From Paucibacter_B soli (GTDB taxonomy: Bacteria > Pseudomonadota > Gammaproteobacteria > Burkholderiales > Burkholderiaceae_C): a stretch of DNA of 64,000 nucleotides. This document shows positions 24,681 to 32,945 of this stretch, one piece after another. The stretch lies in NCBI RefSeq assembly GCF_037482845.1, contig NZ_JBBHJW010000011.1, forward strand, positions 1 through 64,000, in the 5' to 3' direction. A program made the position numbers and the translations under genes. How positions within the stretch are numbered: the first letter of the stretch is position 1; each line of letters starts with the position of its first letter. The notes under the pieces were generated by a model. It had not been told where the DNA came from. It saw only the letters and a program-made list of their open reading frames with translations, and made no database searches.

Positions 24681-25922
24681 ATGACAGCTCAGATGAAACG
24701 CCGCACGCTGCTGCAATCCGCCGCCTTCGGCGCATGGGCCTGGGCTGCCCCGGGCCGGGCCGAGCCTGAGATCGCCAAGCGCAAGCTGGTGGTCGTGATG
24801 CTGCGCGGGGCGGTGGATGGGCTGAACGTGGTGGTGCCCTACGGCGATCCCGCCTATGCGCGCCACCGGCCTGGCCTTGCCATCCCTGCCCCTGGCGCCG
24901 AGGGCGGTGCCTTGCATCTGGACCGTCTGTTCGGCCTGCATCCCGCGCTGGCGCCCCTGCACAAGCACTGGAGCAACGGCCAGCTCGGCTTTGTGCATGC
25001 CAGCGGCTCACCGGATCCGACGCGCTCGCACTTCGATGCACAGGACTATATGGAGAGCGGCACGCCGGGCCGCAAGGGCACGCCGGACGGCTGGATGAAC
25101 CGCCTGCTGGGCGCCTTGCCGGGTCCGGGCAGTGCCACCCGGGGCGTCTGCATGTGCAGCACGCCAGCGCGCATCTTCGCCGGCCCGGCCAGCGTGGCCA
25201 GCCTGGGCCTGGGTCCTGCGGCCATGGACCCCAAGGCGATCGACCGCCCCCAGTTGCAGTCGCGCCTGGCGCAACTCTATGCGGCCGACGACAAGCTGGC
25301 CGCCGCCTACCGCAGCGCCACCGAAGGCCGGCAGGAGATGCAGCGCAGCATGCACAAGCAGGCACCCGGCATGGACAGCAGCGCCGACGCCGGCGCACCC
25401 TCGGCGCGCAGCTTCGCTGCCGACGCACGCCGCCTGGGCCAGCTCATCCACGCCGACGCGCGCACGCAGCTGGCCTTCACCTCGGTGGGCGGCTGGGACA
25501 CCCATGTCAATCAGGGCGCCAGCACCGGTCAACTGGCGCATCGCCTGAGCGCACTGGGCGAAGGTCTGGACGCGCTGGCGCTGGGCCTGGGCGACAGCTT
25601 CAAGCAGACCGTCATCGTGGTGATGAGCGAGTTCGGCCGCACCGTGCGCCAGAACGGCACCGGCGGCACCGACCATGGCCGCGGCAACGCCGTCTGGCTG
25701 TTAGGTGGCCCGGTGGCCGGCGCACAGGTGCACGGCGAATGGCCAGGCCTGGAAGACCGCGCCCTGGCGGATGGCCGAGATCTGGCGGTGGTGAGCGACT
25801 TCCGCCATGTGCTGCAGCCCCTGCTCAGCCAGCATCTGGGCCTGGACGAGGCCGGCCTGGCGGCGGTGTTCCCGCAGCTGCCGGCGCACAAGGGCAAGGC
25901 GCTCAGGCTGCTGCGTGCCTGA
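24681..25922 (+). CDS. DUF1501 family protein (sulfatase-like fold)
   Basis: Exported protein of 413 residues with a twin-arginine-like signal (MKRRTLLQSAAFGAWAWA). Family segments: KLVVVMLRGAVDGLNVVVPYGD, SRSHFDAQDYMESGTP-like (here TRSHFDAQDYMESG), TSVGGWDTHVN and MSEFGRTVRQNGTGGTDHG. DUF1501 proteins resemble alkaline phosphatase/sulfatase folds, but no activity is established. The Asp/His in WDTH and TDHG are the expected metal-site residues. Forms an operon with the DUF1800 gene. Confidence 0.9.
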   Translation: MTAQMKRRTLLQSAAFGAWAWAAPGRAEPEIAKRKLVVVMLRGAVDGLNVVVPYGDPAYARHRPGLAIPAPGAEGGALHLDRLFGLHPALAPLHKHWSNGQLGFVHASGSPDPTRSHFDAQDYMESGTPGRKGTPDGWMNRLLGALPGPGSATRGVCMCSTPARIFAGPASVASLGLGPAAMDPKAIDRPQLQSRLAQLYAADDKLAAAYRSATEGRQEMQRSMHKQAPGMDSSADAGAPSARSFAADARRLGQLIHADARTQLAFTSVGGWDTHVNQGASTGQLAHRLSALGEGLDALALGLGDSFKQTVIVVMSEFGRTVRQNGTGGTDHGRGNAVWLLGGPVAGAQVHGEWPGLEDRALADGRDLAVVSDFRHVLQPLLSQHLGLDEAGLAAVFPQLPAHKGKALRLLRA

Positions 25923-25948
25923 TCCCGGCTAGAATGCGCCCCTGCACC

Positions 25949-26023
25949 GCGACCGTGGTGAAGTGGATATCATTGGGCCCTCCGAAGGCTTAGTCGCAAG
26001 TTCGATTCTTGCCGGTCGCACCA
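25949..26023 (+). tRNA. tRNA-Arg (anticodon CCG)
   Basis: A full cloverleaf can be drawn: 7-bp acceptor GCGACCG/CGGTCGC, D arm with GTGG loop bases, anticodon stem GGGCC/GGCTT with loop CTCCGAA (anticodon CCG, reading CGG), T arm GCAAG-TTCGATT-CTTGC, discriminator A and an encoded CCA. It lies between the DUF1501 gene and the convergent TyrR-like gene. No integrase or duplicated tRNA end is seen nearby. Confidence 0.96.
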
Positions 26024-26030
26024 ACCGCCC

Positions 26031-27602
26031 TCACTTGCTGCCGATGCCGTAGCGCCGCAGCTTCCCCGCCACCACGCTGTGCGACAGCCCCAGGCGCGCC
26101 GCCAGCTTGCGGCTGCTGGGATAGGCGGGATAGAGCCGGGCCAACAGGCCGCGCTCGAAATCTGCCAGCGCCATCTCCCAGTTCGCGGGCTCGGCGCTTG
26201 CCACCCCATCCGATCCAGCCGGCGCCGCGGCGGGCGGCACGAGCTTGGCCGTGGCGGAACCCAGCTCCAGATCCTCGGCTTCGATCAGCGCCTTGTCGCT
26301 CACCGTGACCGCGCGAAAAATCATGTTCTGCAGCTGCCGCACATTGCCCGGCCAGTTGGCGTGCTGCAAGGCCTCGCGCGCCCCAGGGCTGAGTGCGGGC
26401 TCCTCACGCCCGACCTGGCGCGCGAAGCGGGCCACGAAATGCTCGGCCAGCAGCAGCACATCGTCGCCGCGCGCGCGCAGCGGCGGCGCCTGCAGGTTCA
26501 GCACATTGAGCCGGTAATAGAGATCCTCGCGGAACTCGCCGCGTGCCACCATCTGGTCGAGCGGGCGATGCGTGGCCGAGATCACGCGCACGTCGACCTT
26601 CTGCTCGCGTTCGCCACCCACGCGGCGGAAGCTGCCATCGTTCAGAAAGCGCAAGAGCTTGGCCTGCAGATACAGCGACATCTCGCCGATCTCGTCCAGG
26701 AACACGGTGCCGCCATGCGCCATCTCCAGCAGGCCGGGCTTGCCGCCGCGCTGCGCGCCTGAGAAGGCGCCGGACGCGTAACCAAACAGTTCGCTCTCGG
26801 CCAGACTCTCGGGCAGGGCCGCGGCGTTCAGCGCCAGGAAGGGCGCGCTGGCCCGCGGGCTCAGCTCATGGCAGGCGCGCGCGATCAGCTCCTTGCCCGT
26901 GCCGGTCTCGCCCAGGATCAGCAGGGGCGCATCCACTGCCGCCATGCGCTCGGTGCGCGCGCGCAGCTCGCGCATCACGCCGGAGTCGCCCATCAAGGCC
27001 TTCAATCCGCCCTCGGGCTGGGTGCGCTGCAGATGCGCGGCCTGCTCGCCCAGCCAGGCCGCGTCGCGCAGCGTCACCACCGCGCCCGATAGCGTGCCGC
27101 GCTCCGACTCCAGCAAGGGGCTCGCATAGAGCAGCCAGGGCCTGCCGGCGAACTGCACCTCCATGCTGCTGACCTCGCAGCCGGCGGCCAGCAGGCTCTG
27201 CCAGAGCTCGGGCTGGCGCAGCAGCGCCGCCAGGGGCACGCCCACCCACTCGGGGCTGCGCTGGCGCGCCGCACGCTGCGCCGCCTTGCTGACCATCACG
27301 ATCTGTCCGGCGCGGTCCAGCACGAACACCGGCTGGGCCAGCGAGGCCAGGAGGATGTCCAGCTGCTGCCGGCGCGCCTCGCCGGGCATCAGCTGCAGGG
27401 GCTCGACACGCTGCACGCCTGGCACCGCCAGCAGCTCGGCCTCGATGCTGGCGCGCGCCGCCGGGCGCAGATCGGGCACGTTCAGGTAGATGTTGTGCAG
27501 CCCCATCTCCATGGTGGCGAGATCGAGCTCGCGCTTGGCGATCAGGGCCAGCACCTCGTAGGTGATGCCCAGGCGGTCTTCGGTGATCAGGCGCAGCTGC
27601 AT
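26031..27602 (-). CDS. TyrR/PhhR-like enhancer-binding regulator (ACT-PAS-AAA-Fis)
   Basis: Transcription factor of 523 residues. Order: N-terminal ACT domain (MQLRLITEDRLGITYEVL, 1-70), PAS (about 80-180), AAA+ domain with Walker A GETGTGKE (231-238) and Walker B GGTVFLDEIGEM, and a TyrR-type Fis helix-turn-helix (YPSSRKLAARLGLSHSVVAG). The sigma-54 contact loop reads GAFSGA instead of GAFTGA. ACT domains bind amino acids, so an amino-acid effector is likely. The divergent operon has a good sigma-54 promoter, making it the probable target. The start is the Met of the ACT domain. TyrR itself works with sigma-70, so the mode is not certain. Confidence 0.9.
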   Translation of the reverse strand: MQLRLITEDRLGITYEVLALIAKRELDLATMEMGLHNIYLNVPDLRPAARASIEAELLAVPGVQRVEPLQLMPGEARRQQLDILLASLAQPVFVLDRAGQIVMVSKAAQRAARQRSPEWVGVPLAALLRQPELWQSLLAAGCEVSSMEVQFAGRPWLLYASPLLESERGTLSGAVVTLRDAAWLGEQAAHLQRTQPEGGLKALMGDSGVMRELRARTERMAAVDAPLLILGETGTGKELIARACHELSPRASAPFLALNAAALPESLAESELFGYASGAFSGAQRGGKPGLLEMAHGGTVFLDEIGEMSLYLQAKLLRFLNDGSFRRVGGEREQKVDVRVISATHRPLDQMVARGEFREDLYYRLNVLNLQAPPLRARGDDVLLLAEHFVARFARQVGREEPALSPGAREALQHANWPGNVRQLQNMIFRAVTVSDKALIEAEDLELGSATAKLVPPAAAPAGSDGVASAEPANWEMALADFERGLLARLYPAYPSSRKLAARLGLSHSVVAGKLRRYGIGSK

Positions 27603-27605
27603 GGT

Positions 27606-27639
27606 CCGTACGGTTTTTGATACGAATGTTGGATCGTAT
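27606..27639. promoter_or_regulatory. Candidate upstream activator sites of the TyrR-like regulator
   Basis: Two dyads lie beside the regulator's start codon: CCGTACGG (27606-27613, perfect palindrome) and ATACGA-N8-TCGTAT (27620-27639). They are about 110-145 bases upstream of the expected start of the sigma-54 promoter at 27,726, the normal distance for enhancer-binding-protein sites. Neither matches the E. coli TyrR box TGTAAA-N6-TTTACA. Confidence 0.4.
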
Positions 27640-27725
27640 TCATTTCCGTACACGCATTGTTCTGAATTTGATGCATGACGCCCGCATCCGGCGCTAAGTG
27701 CTTGATCCGTATGAAGCCTCAACCC

Positions 27726-27740
27726 TGGCACGAGTTCTGC
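27726..27740 (+). promoter_or_regulatory. Sigma-54 (-24/-12) promoter
   Basis: TGGCACGAGTTCTGC matches the consensus TGGCACG-N4-TTGC with one change (CTGC). GG and GC are separated by exactly 10 bases. Expected transcription start is near 27,752, about 64 bases before the binding-protein start codon. It lies between that gene and the divergent TyrR-like regulator, which supports a functional promoter. Confidence 0.7.
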
Positions 27741-27815
27741 GCTCTATGCGGCCGCGACCGACCTCTTCCCACAGCCCGGCCGCGATCCACAAAAACCACC
27801 GAGAGACAAAGATCC

Positions 27816-28961
27816 ATGCAACAAGCCAAGACCCTCGCATTGATTGCCGCCGGCCTGAGCCTGGCCACTACCAGCACCCAGGCCCAGGACCTGGTGGTGC
27901 GCATCGGCCATGTGGCCCCCACCAGCGGCGGCATCGCCCACCTGGGCAAGGACAACGAATTGGGCGCCCGCATGGCGATCGAAGAGCTCAACGCCAAGGG
28001 CGTGACGATCGGCGGCAAGAAGGCCAGGTTCGAGCTGCTGGCCGAAGACGATGCGGCCGATCCCAAGCAGGCCACCGCGGCGGCGCAGAAGCTGGTCGAC
28101 TCCAAGGTCAACGGCGTGATCGGCCACATGAACTCGGGCACCTCGATCCCGGCCTCGCGCATCTACAGCGAGGCCGGCATTCCGCAGATCAGCCCGTCGG
28201 CAACGAACCCCAAGTACACCCGCAACGGCTACAAGACCGCCTTCCGTGTGGTGGCCGACGACGTGCACCTGGGCGGCACCTTGGGGCGTTATGCGGTGAA
28301 CGACATGAAGGGCAAGGTGATCGCGGTGGTGGACGACCGTAGCGCCTATGGCCAGGGCGTGGCCGACGAATTCGAGAAGGGCGTCAAGGCCGCGGGCGGC
28401 AAGATCGTGGCGCGCGAGTTCACCAACGACAAGGCCACCGACTTCAGCGCCATCCTGACCGCCCTGAAGGCCAAGAACCCCGATGTGCTGTTCTTCGGCG
28501 GCATGGACGCGGTGGCGGGCCCGATGCTGCGCCAGATGAAGCAGCTGGACCTGCGCGCGCGCCTGATCGGCGGCGATGGCATCTGCACCGGCGAGCTGCC
28601 CAAGCTGGCCGCCGGCACCATGGCCGACAGCCAGGTGGTGTGCGCCGAGGCCGGCGGCGTGGACGGCGAGTCCAAGCCGGCGCTGGAGGACTTCAAGGCG
28701 CGCTTCAAGGCCAAGTACCGCATCGAGGTGCAGGTCTACGCGCCCTATGTCTACGACGCGGTGAACCTGATGGCCGCGGCGATGGTCAAGGCCGGTTCGG
28801 CCGAACCCGCCAAATACCTGCCCGTGATGGCCAAGACCGAGGGCTACCGCGGCGTCACCGGGCAGATCGGTTTCGACACCAAGGGCGACATCAAGAACGG
28901 CGCCCTGACGCTCTTCACCTACCAGGGCGGTGCCCGCCAGCAGCTGGCCGTGGTGCGCTGA
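27816..28961 (+). CDS. LivK-type ABC substrate-binding protein (orphan)
   Basis: Periplasmic binding protein of 381 residues, Leu/Ile/Val-binding type (Peripla_BP_6). Signal peptide MQQAKTLALIAAGLSLATTSTQA precedes VRIGHVAPTSGGIAHLGKDNELGARMAIEELN, NGVIGHMNSGTSIPASRIY, PQISPSATNPKYT and VYAPYVYDAVNLMAAAMVKA. It presumably captures an amino acid or a related compound. No permease or ATPase gene is in the cluster, so it would have to use a transporter encoded elsewhere or act as a scavenger. First gene after the sigma-54 promoter. Confidence 0.92.
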   Translation: MQQAKTLALIAAGLSLATTSTQAQDLVVRIGHVAPTSGGIAHLGKDNELGARMAIEELNAKGVTIGGKKARFELLAEDDAADPKQATAAAQKLVDSKVNGVIGHMNSGTSIPASRIYSEAGIPQISPSATNPKYTRNGYKTAFRVVADDVHLGGTLGRYAVNDMKGKVIAVVDDRSAYGQGVADEFEKGVKAAGGKIVAREFTNDKATDFSAILTALKAKNPDVLFFGGMDAVAGPMLRQMKQLDLRARLIGGDGICTGELPKLAAGTMADSQVVCAEAGGVDGESKPALEDFKARFKAKYRIEVQVYAPYVYDAVNLMAAAMVKAGSAEPAKYLPVMAKTEGYRGVTGQIGFDTKGDIKNGALTLFTYQGGARQQLAVVR

Positions 28962-28997
28962 GCCCCGATGCCTCCCCTCTATCCCCAGGAGATTCCG

Positions 28998-31547
28998 ATG
29001 CACAAGTGCTACGCGCGCCGCCCGGCGCCGCAAGCCCAGAAGAAATTGCTGGCCGCCCTGATCGCCAGCGCCCTGCCCCTGCTGGCCCTGGCCGCCGATG
29101 AAGAACCCGCCAAGCTGGAGCGGGTGGAAGTCACCGGCTCCAATATCAAGCGCCTGAACGCCGAGGGCCCGCAGGCCGTCCAGGTGATCTCGGCCAGGGA
29201 CATGGAGCGCGCCGGCATCGGTTCGGCCGCCGAGCTGCTGGACAAGATCACCAACAACGGCGACGGCAAGGTCAGCGAGATAGACACCAACTCGCTGGTG
29301 CCCGGCGCCAATGGCGCCTCGCTGCGCGGCCTCGGCGCCAACGCCACCCTGGTGCTGCTGAACGGCCGCCGCGTGGCCTATTACGGCTTCACCGACTCGT
29401 CCACCTTCGTCGACCTGAGCTCGGTGCCCTTTGCCGCCATCGAGCGCGTTGAGGTGCTGAAGGAAGGTGCCTCGGCGATCTACGGCACCGACGCCATCGG
29501 CGGCGTCATCAACTTCATCCTCAAGCGCAGCTACCAGGGCGCCGAGCTCAGCGTCGGCACCGGCCAATCGCAGACCTACCGCGACATGACGCACCGCAGC
29601 GTCACCGCCACCCTCGGCTATGGCGACATCGCCAAGCAGGGCTTCAATGTGCTGGGCGTGTTCGACCATTACGAGCGCGATGGCCTGCTGCAATCGGCGC
29701 GCCCCGAGACCTACCGCAACCAGACCGACGCGGCGCTGGGCGCCGGCTATCAGACGAGCGACATCGGCTATGCCAGCCAGGCCTGGGGCGTGGCCACGCC
29801 GGCCTTCAACACCCTCACCAGCTACGCCAACAGCGGCAATGTCTGGAACGGCAAGGCCTATGTGGCCAATGGCAATTGCAATATCGGCGGCGACAAGCTC
29901 AACGCCGCCGGCACCTGCCAGCACAGCTATAGCGAGGACATCAGCTATCAGCCGGCCATTCAGCGCGACAGCGCCTATGGCCGCCTGAGCGTCGACATCA
30001 CGCCCCAGACCTCCTTCTTCGCCGAGGCCGCCTTCAGCCGCAGCAAGTCGGGCATGGACTACATCCCCACGTCCACTTACCAACTTGCCGGCAACTATTT
30101 TGGACCTGGCGAGTTCGGCAACAGCAAGGGCAGCCCGGTCTATCTACGCCGGCTGTTCTGGGAAATGGGCCCGCGCCGCCGCGACATCACGAGCGACTCC
30201 AGCCGCATCATTGCCGGCCTGAAGGGCGAGGCCGCGGGCTGGGACTGGGAGTTCGCCCTTGGCGGCGCCCGCACCAAGACCGACATGATTGGCAGCGGCT
30301 ACCTGAACATCGGCGCGGCCTGGGATCGCGTCGCCAGCATGAACGCCTTCGGCACCCTGAGCCCCAGCGACGTGGCCGCCATCAGCGCCGAGTCCAATCG
30401 CTATGGCGTGAGCCGTTTCAGCTTTGCCGACGCCAAGGCCTCGCGCGAGCTGTTCGCGATGGATGGCGGCGCCGCCATGCTGGCGCTGGGCCTGGACCTG
30501 CGCCGCGAGAAGCTCGCCGACGGCTCGGACTTGCGCACCGTCAACGGCGATGTGGTCGGCGGCGCGGTACGCCGCCCGATCAGCGGCGAACGCGACCAGA
30601 GCGCGGTCTATGGCGAACTCTCGCTGCCCCTCAGCAAGACGCTGGAGCTGCAGCTGGCGCTGCGCGCCGACCGTTACGACGGCTTCGGCGCCACCACCAA
30701 CCCCAAGGCCGCCTTCCGCTGGCAGCCGCTCAAGGCCTTGATGCTGCGCGGCTCCTACAGCACCGGCTTCCGTGCGCCCTCGATTCCCGAGATGTTCGGC
30801 GAGTACGAGTACTGGAGCCAGGACCAGGACGGCAACAACATCAAGGTGCGCATCGCCAATGCGCCCGAGCTGCAGCCCGAGAAGTCGCGCAACCTCAACC
30901 TCGGCCTGGGCGTGGAGCTCGCCAAGGACTGGACCGTGGGCGTCGATCTTTGGAACGTCAAGCGCAGCAAGCAGATCTTCTTCCCCGGCCCACCCGAGGC
31001 GCCGGCCAGCGTGATTGCCAAGGGCCCCGAGGGCGTGCCGATCTGGATCTACACGCCCTACAACATCGGCGAGACCAAGGTCAGCGGCGTCGACTTCGAC
31101 CTGACCGGCCGCATCGCCCTGGGCGACTGGGGCCGGCTCGACCTCTCCTCGGTCTCCACCTATCTGGCGCGCGTCAAGCGCGGCGATGCCCAGGGCAATG
31201 CCATGGAGGTGGCGGGCGAGTACGGCAACCCGCGCCTGCGCAATGTCAGCTCGGTCTACTGGACGCTGGGCGACTGGGGTGCGGGCCTGTACCTGAACCA
31301 CCGCTCGCAGTTCAAGGCCTATTTCCAGAACCGCGCCGAGAGCCTCTATGTGCCCTCGTTCAGCACCCTGGACCTGAGCGCGCAGTACAGCGGCCTGGTG
31401 AAGGGCCTACGCCTGAGCATGGGCCTGAAGAACCTCGGCGGGCGCAAGCCGCCCTATGAGCTGAACTTCGCCGGCACCGGCGTGAACGCCTGGGACGACC
31501 CGCATGGCCGCCAGGTCTGGCTGCGCGCCAGCTATCAATTCCGTTGA
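28998..31547 (+). CDS. TonB-dependent outer-membrane receptor
   Basis: Outer-membrane active transporter of 849 residues. After a signal peptide (LLAALIASALPLLALAA) comes a TonB-box-like stretch (KLERVEVTGSNIKR), the plug domain (GIGSAAELLDKI, ASLRGLGANATLVLLNGRRV, IERVEVLKEGASAIYGTDAIGGV) and a 22-strand-type barrel ending in an aromatic residue near the C-terminus (ASYQFR). No N-terminal STN signalling domain. The substrate is unknown. The neighbours suggest a sulfur-containing amino acid, peptide or chelate. ATG is preceded by AGGAG at 28,987. It follows the binding-protein gene by 36 bases. Confidence 0.92.
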   Translation: MHKCYARRPAPQAQKKLLAALIASALPLLALAADEEPAKLERVEVTGSNIKRLNAEGPQAVQVISARDMERAGIGSAAELLDKITNNGDGKVSEIDTNSLVPGANGASLRGLGANATLVLLNGRRVAYYGFTDSSTFVDLSSVPFAAIERVEVLKEGASAIYGTDAIGGVINFILKRSYQGAELSVGTGQSQTYRDMTHRSVTATLGYGDIAKQGFNVLGVFDHYERDGLLQSARPETYRNQTDAALGAGYQTSDIGYASQAWGVATPAFNTLTSYANSGNVWNGKAYVANGNCNIGGDKLNAAGTCQHSYSEDISYQPAIQRDSAYGRLSVDITPQTSFFAEAAFSRSKSGMDYIPTSTYQLAGNYFGPGEFGNSKGSPVYLRRLFWEMGPRRRDITSDSSRIIAGLKGEAAGWDWEFALGGARTKTDMIGSGYLNIGAAWDRVASMNAFGTLSPSDVAAISAESNRYGVSRFSFADAKASRELFAMDGGAAMLALGLDLRREKLADGSDLRTVNGDVVGGAVRRPISGERDQSAVYGELSLPLSKTLELQLALRADRYDGFGATTNPKAAFRWQPLKALMLRGSYSTGFRAPSIPEMFGEYEYWSQDQDGNNIKVRIANAPELQPEKSRNLNLGLGVELAKDWTVGVDLWNVKRSKQIFFPGPPEAPASVIAKGPEGVPIWIYTPYNIGETKVSGVDFDLTGRIALGDWGRLDLSSVSTYLARVKRGDAQGNAMEVAGEYGNPRLRNVSSVYWTLGDWGAGLYLNHRSQFKAYFQNRAESLYVPSFSTLDLSAQYSGLVKGLRLSMGLKNLGGRKPPYELNFAGTGVNAWDDPHGRQVWLRASYQFR

Positions 31548-31564
31548 GCAGCAAGCAGTACCTT

Positions 31565-32902
31565 ATGAAAACTCAAGACCTGACCCCCCACCCTTCCCCT
31601 CACCCTCAAGCGGTGCGCGGCGACCCCGCCAGCGCCTCGCCGCTGGACAACACGCCGCGCTGGGCCGATGAGCTTTCGCGCCAGCGCCTGCCCGGCCCCT
31701 TCATGCAGCACCCCGATCTGCGCGGCCTGGCCCCGGCCACGCTGGCCGTGCATGCCGGCACGCGCGACGACCCCGTCACCGGCGCGGTCGGCACGCCGAT
31801 CTACCAGACCTCGACCTTTCTGCTGGAAGACAACCAGTACCAGGCCATCGAGGAAGGCTATGCGCGCGATCGCTTCATCTACACCCGTTACGGCAACCCC
31901 AGCCAATGGGCGGTGGAGCAGAAGCTGGCGGCGCTGGAGGGCGCCGAGTCGGCCCTGGTGTTCAGCTCGGGCATGGCGGCGATCTCGGCCACGGTGCTGA
32001 GCCTGATCGACAAGGGCGGCCATATCGTCGCCTCCAACGAGCTCTACGGCGGCACTTACGCCTTCTTCCAGGGCGAGCTGCCCAGCCTGGGAATGAGCGT
32101 CAGCTACGTCAATCCGCGCGACCTGGCGGCCATCGAGGCGGCGATCCGGCCCAATACCCAGATCCTGTTCTTCGAGTCGCTCACCAACCCGCTGCTGAAG
32201 GTGGCCGACATCCCCGCGCTGGTCGCCATGGGCAAGCGCCACGGCGTGCGCGTGGTCATCGACGCCACCTTCACCTCGCCGATCGCGATGCAGCCGCTGG
32301 CACTGGGCGTGGACGTGGTGGTGCATTCGGCCTCCAAGTACCTGAACGGCCATTCGGACCTGATCGCCGGCGTGGCCTGCGGCTCGCGCAAGCTGCTGGA
32401 CTCGATCTGGCCGCGCCGCCTGGCCTATGGCGGCAGCCTGGATCCGCATGCCTGCTTCATGCTGGAGCGCGGTCTCAAGACCCTGGCGATCCGCATGCGC
32501 GCCCATGCCGAGGGCGCGCTGGCGGTGGCGCGCTGGCTGGAGTCGGCAAAACATGTACGGCGCGTCTACTTCGCCGGCCTGCCCTCGCATCCCGACCATC
32601 AGCTGGCCCAGCGCCTGCTGAAGAACCCCACGGGCATGATCTGCTTCGAGCTCGACGGCAGCGACGCCCATGCGGTGCGCCTGCTCGACGCGCTGCGCCT
32701 GGGCAAAAAGGCCACCAGCCTGGGCGGGGTCGAGACCCTGGTCAGCCTGCCCTTCAACACCTCGCATGCCGCCTTCACCGGCGCGCAGCGCGAGCGCATG
32801 GGCATACAGCCCGGCTGCGTGCGGCTCTCGGTGGGTATCGAAGACCCGGCCGACCTGATCGCGGATTTGCAGCAGGCCATCAAGGTCGCCTTCGCCGACT
32901 GA
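31565..32902 (+). CDS. Cys/Met-metabolism PLP enzyme, cystathionine-lyase type
   Basis: Fold-type I PLP enzyme of 445 residues of the cystathionine gamma-lyase/gamma-synthase family. PLP lysine is Lys258 (SASKYLNGHSD). The phosphate-binding YTRYGNPS and the LYGGTYAFF segment (Tyr161) are present. Gly163 replaces the Cys of methionine gamma-lyase, and the KDM specificity motif of that enzyme is absent, so it is more likely a cystathionine or cysteine lyase or a sulfhydrylase. It carries an extra N-terminal stretch of about 55 residues. Start: ATG at 31,565. A TTG overlapping the receptor stop at 31,544 is possible. Confidence 0.88.
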   Translation: MKTQDLTPHPSPHPQAVRGDPASASPLDNTPRWADELSRQRLPGPFMQHPDLRGLAPATLAVHAGTRDDPVTGAVGTPIYQTSTFLLEDNQYQAIEEGYARDRFIYTRYGNPSQWAVEQKLAALEGAESALVFSSGMAAISATVLSLIDKGGHIVASNELYGGTYAFFQGELPSLGMSVSYVNPRDLAAIEAAIRPNTQILFFESLTNPLLKVADIPALVAMGKRHGVRVVIDATFTSPIAMQPLALGVDVVVHSASKYLNGHSDLIAGVACGSRKLLDSIWPRRLAYGGSLDPHACFMLERGLKTLAIRMRAHAEGALAVARWLESAKHVRRVYFAGLPSHPDHQLAQRLLKNPTGMICFELDGSDAHAVRLLDALRLGKKATSLGGVETLVSLPFNTSHAAFTGAQRERMGIQPGCVRLSVGIEDPADLIADLQQAIKVAFAD

Positions 32903-32945
32903 GCCCATCCACACCCCAACCGAGCATCGACAAGAAGCAAACACT

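Noticed and set aside
22381..25428. A 1,015-codon open frame opposite cytochrome c5 and the DUF1800/DUF1501 genes
   Set aside because: Low-complexity Arg/Ala/Gly translation, crossing a bidirectional terminator and the start of the cytochrome gene. The opposite-strand genes have clear motifs.
25949..26031. tRNA-Arg as an integration site for a genomic island
   Set aside because: No integrase, no repeated tRNA 3' end and no change in codon style on either side within the window.
27603..27815. E. coli-type TyrR box (TGTAAA-N6-TTTACA)
   Set aside because: Not present. Only CGTA-containing dyads of different sequence and spacing were found, so the specific recognition site is left open.
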